A stretch of DNA of 37,658 nt from Rhodoplanes serenus. Lineage in GTDB: Bacteria > Pseudomonadota > Alphaproteobacteria > Rhizobiales > Xanthobacteraceae. Location: assembly GCA_945861855.1 (NCBI GenBank), contig CAMAWG010000022.1, positions 1 to 37,658 on the forward strand. The letters are read 5' to 3'. Positions 36,322 through 37,658 of this stretch are shown piece by piece; positions within the stretch are counted from its first letter, which is position 1, and each line of letters begins with the position of its first letter. Position numbers and translations under genes: made by a program. The notes below the pieces were generated by a model. The model was not told where the DNA came from. It searched no databases and saw only the letters and a program-made list of their open reading frames with translations.

Positions 36322-36720
36322 ATTCCAAGCCTTGTAGTCGCCGGTGGCCTTGGGCCTGCGGCCCTGAGCCAGGGTCGAGCCGGTCGGGCGGTGCGCGGCG
36401 GGTGAGCCGGTGAGATTCGGCCGGTGCGGCTTCTGCCACGGGCGCGGCTGATAGTGCTCCTCGGTCGGCGGCACATCGACGGTGTGATGCAGCCAGCCGT
36501 GCCACGACGGCGGCACCGACGAGGCTTCGGCCTCGCCGTGGTAGATCACCCAGCGGCGCTCCATCAGCAGCGTGGGGTCGATCTTGCCGCCGCGGGTGCG
36601 GAAATAGCGGTTGCCGAACTCGTCGACGCCGACGGATTCGCCATAGAGCCAAGTCCATACCTGGGTGCCGAAGGTCTGGCCGTTCCACCAAGTGAAGAAG
36701 CGCAGAATGAAGGTTTTCAT
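36310..36720 (-). CDS. NDUFA12-family accessory subunit of NADH:ubiquinone oxidoreductase
   Basis: A 136-aa protein with FTWWNGQTFGTQVWTWLYG, VGVDEFGNRYFRTRG, RRWVIYHGEAEASSVPPSWH and GWLHHTVDVPP, the signature of the mitochondrial 17.2-kDa/B17.2 subunit that alphaproteobacteria share. It attaches to the matrix-side arm of complex I. The ATG at 36720 begins MKTFILRFF. The nuo operon is not in the window, as usual for this gene. The C-terminal half (about residues 88-136) is basic and low in complexity. Confidence 0.94.
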   Translation of the reverse strand: MKTFILRFFTWWNGQTFGTQVWTWLYGESVGVDEFGNRYFRTRGGKIDPTLLMERRWVIYHGEAEASSVPPSWHGWLHHTVDVPPTEEHYQPRPWQKPHRPNLTGSPAAHRPTGSTLAQGRRPKATGDYKAWNPGR

Positions 36721-37063
36721 CGGTGGTGCGCGATCGATTTGAGGACCGATCCGTTCATGCCAGCGCCCCGACCCGGTGTCCAGGCAAGAGAGCCGTCGGT
36801 CTGCCAGTCCTTGCGAGTCGGGTTGCGCCCCGCCTGTCCACAGCTCTTTGCGCACAGGCGCCGCAACGCCGGGCGGGCGATTGTCATAATGGCTTTCAAG
36901 TCGTTGGTCGCACTTGCGAATCTCTGCGCGCTGCGGATTCGCCCCGGCGCGCTACCAAACGCGAAATGCGGGATTTCCTGTGATCGCTGCGAACGCCCCC
37001 TCCGCCCTCCAAGGGTGCGTTTTCAACCGCAAAAAACGCCTAGCAGGGGTTGACTGTGGTTTT

Positions 37064-37078
37064 GTGACAGACCGTCAC
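37064..37078. promoter_or_regulatory. Inverted repeat, possible operator
   Basis: GTGAC, 5 nt, GTCAC is a perfect dyad typical of a dimeric repressor site. It lies about 145 bp upstream of the candidate nrdJ promoter and next to a TTGACT at 37050. The binding protein is unknown. Confidence 0.35.
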
Positions 37079-37092
37079 GAAGATTGATTGAG

Positions 37093-37168
37093 GTGGGGAC
37101 TTCACGAATCTCTTCGACCTGTCCGATACTTCGGCGCACCGACGCTGAGTCGTCCCCACAGTCCCCAC
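37093..37168. repeat. GTCCCCAC motif, three copies
   Basis: GTGGGGAC at 37093-37100 is the inverted form of GTCCCCAC at 37152-37159 and 37161-37168; the two forward copies are 9 bp apart. A related ACTGTGG lies at 37053-37059. Repetition at one-turn spacing suggests a cooperative binding site in the nrdJ upstream region. It does not match the NrdR box consensus that I know. Confidence 0.45.
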
Positions 37169-37221
37169 AGTTCACAGCGGACACAAGCCTTAGTATTTGA
37201 TTCAGACTCCATGTCTATTGC

Positions 37222-37250
37222 TTGACGTATGCGGCGAGTCTGTCCTAGCT
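37222..37250 (+). promoter_or_regulatory. Candidate nrdJ promoter
   Basis: TTGACG (37222-37227), 17 bp, CTAGCT (37245-37250) fits a housekeeping sigma promoter of alphaproteobacteria, where the -10 is loosely conserved. A GAGTC methylation site lies inside the spacer. It would give a leader of about 280 nt. Confidence 0.4.
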
Positions 37251-37536
37251 TCCCAGTTGTCCGGCGCGGGTCCGTTTCTTGTTCCCGCCGAACCCCATCG
37301 CGCAGACGAAACGACAGTTTTCCGCCCGGATTCCGAGCCAGGCGGGACAGGGATTTTTGTCGCCTTGGCGTGCGGACAAGGCCCGTTTCGGCGGGCCGCC
37401 CGGTTCCGGTTCAAGGACCCGGTTCTTATGTAAGGGATGCGTCAAAAACACTGAAAACGGCTGGGGTTAGGCCCCCGGCTGGGGATAAAATGTCGGCGCC
37501 TCAAGGCGACTGACGCGCAACAAGGGGCAACGAACA

Positions 37537-37658
37537 ATGCGGATCGAACGGCGCTTCACCAAGGACGGCCAGTCTCCCTACGCGGACATCGCGTTCCGCC
37601 TGACCACGAGCGAGATCCGCAACCCGGACGGCTCGGTGGTGTTCAAGGCTGAGAACGT
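37537..37658 (+). CDS. nrdJ: Vitamin B12-dependent ribonucleotide reductase, N-terminal fragment
   Basis: The first 40 codons (MRIERRFTKDGQSPYADI, then AFRLTTSEIRNPDGSVVF) match the N-terminus of class II reductases of Rhizobiales; the rest lies outside the window. The ATG at 37537 follows AAGGGG. The enzyme makes deoxyribonucleotides with adenosylcobalamin and needs no oxygen. The long upstream gap with GANTC sites suggests it is timed with replication. Confidence 0.88.
   Translation, partial: MRIERRFTKDGQSPYADIAFRLTTSEIRNPDGSVVFKAEN

Larger units (their letters stand above)
36721..37536. other. 816-bp gap upstream of nrdJ, rich in GANTC sites and repeats
   Basis: I see no gene family in the open frames here. 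By eye there are nine GANTC sites at 36815, 36918, 36936, 37106, 37147, 37199, 37205, 37236 and 37329, several times the number expected at this GC content. There are also inverted and direct short repeats (listed separately), an AT-rich hairpin at 37017-37039 (GCGTTTT with AAAACGC), and a GGCCCG/CGGGCC hairpin near 37381-37398. It is probably the regulatory and leader region of nrdJ. Confidence 0.6.

Noticed and set aside
37330-37440. Possible cobalamin riboswitch upstream of nrdJ
   Set aside because: AGCCAGG resembles the start of a B12 box, but the rest of the box and the other conserved elements are missing, and nrdJ needs B12 rather than being a typical target of repression by it.
605-37536. 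tRNA, rRNA or CRISPR elements
   Set aside because: I looked in the gene-free stretches and saw no cloverleaf, rRNA segment or regular repeat-spacer pattern.

Overview
The window is about 65% GC and looks like the chromosome of an alphaproteobacterium of the Rhizobiales, most likely Bradyrhizobiaceae or a close relative. The support is: an NDUFA12-type complex I accessory subunit gene, the start of a B12-dependent ribonucleotide reductase (nrdJ), an RNase E with a long acidic insertion in its S1 domain, a full CtrA-type site (TTAA-N7-TTAAC), a cluster of GANTC (CcrM) sites, two orphan Bug/TctC periplasmic binding proteins, a PHA depolymerase and a DUF2155 protein. Species assignment is inference. 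I see no CRISPR array, transposase, prophage, rRNA or tRNA, so this is mostly core genome.

Layout. 1-7.4 kb: a truncated alpha/beta hydrolase, anmK (cell-wall sugar recycling), tyrS, a 1236-aa AsmA/YhdP-like envelope protein and a Bcp peroxiredoxin without a resolving cysteine. 7.6-9.5 kb: a membrane-anchored M23 peptidase, a strong two-way terminator, and a short leader/mini-ORF region. 9.4-10.6 kb: a palindromic repeat and prfB with its programmed +1 frameshift. 10.8-11.4 kb: a secreted small protein that appears split by a frameshift. 11.5-15.4 kb: PBP1A and the amidase AmiC on the minus strand, with a CtrA site upstream of amiC. 15.4-21.1 kb: a long leader, rne, and a bifunctional aldolase/dehydrogenase. 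21.1-27.4 kb: an HtrA-type protease without a signal peptide, PHA depolymerase, a glutathione transferase, and a minus-strand run of aminotransferase, serine beta-lactamase-fold hydrolase and a Bug protein. 27.6-30.9 kb: a BepA-like M48 protease followed by a DsbA/Com1-like thiol protein, then a second Bug protein. 31.0-33.6 kb: aroQ-accB-(unknown 112-aa gene)-accC. 33.7-37.7 kb: a small basic protein, a single-domain response regulator, aat, the DUF2155 gene, the NDUFA12 gene, an 816-bp regulatory-looking gap, and the first 40 codons of nrdJ.

Functionally the main theme is envelope growth and quality control (anmK, YhdP-like, M23, PBP1A, AmiC, M48, DsbA-like), with translation and RNA functions (tyrS, prfB, rne, aat) and central metabolism (aroQ, accBC, nrdJ, NDUFA12). 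Possible cell-cycle control appears at amiC and nrdJ. The least conventional items are the low-GC unknown gene inside the accB-accC pair, the interrupted mini membrane-protein ORF at 9.1 kb, and the GANTC-rich, repeat-rich nrdJ upstream region. I did not find a convincing new multi-gene system.
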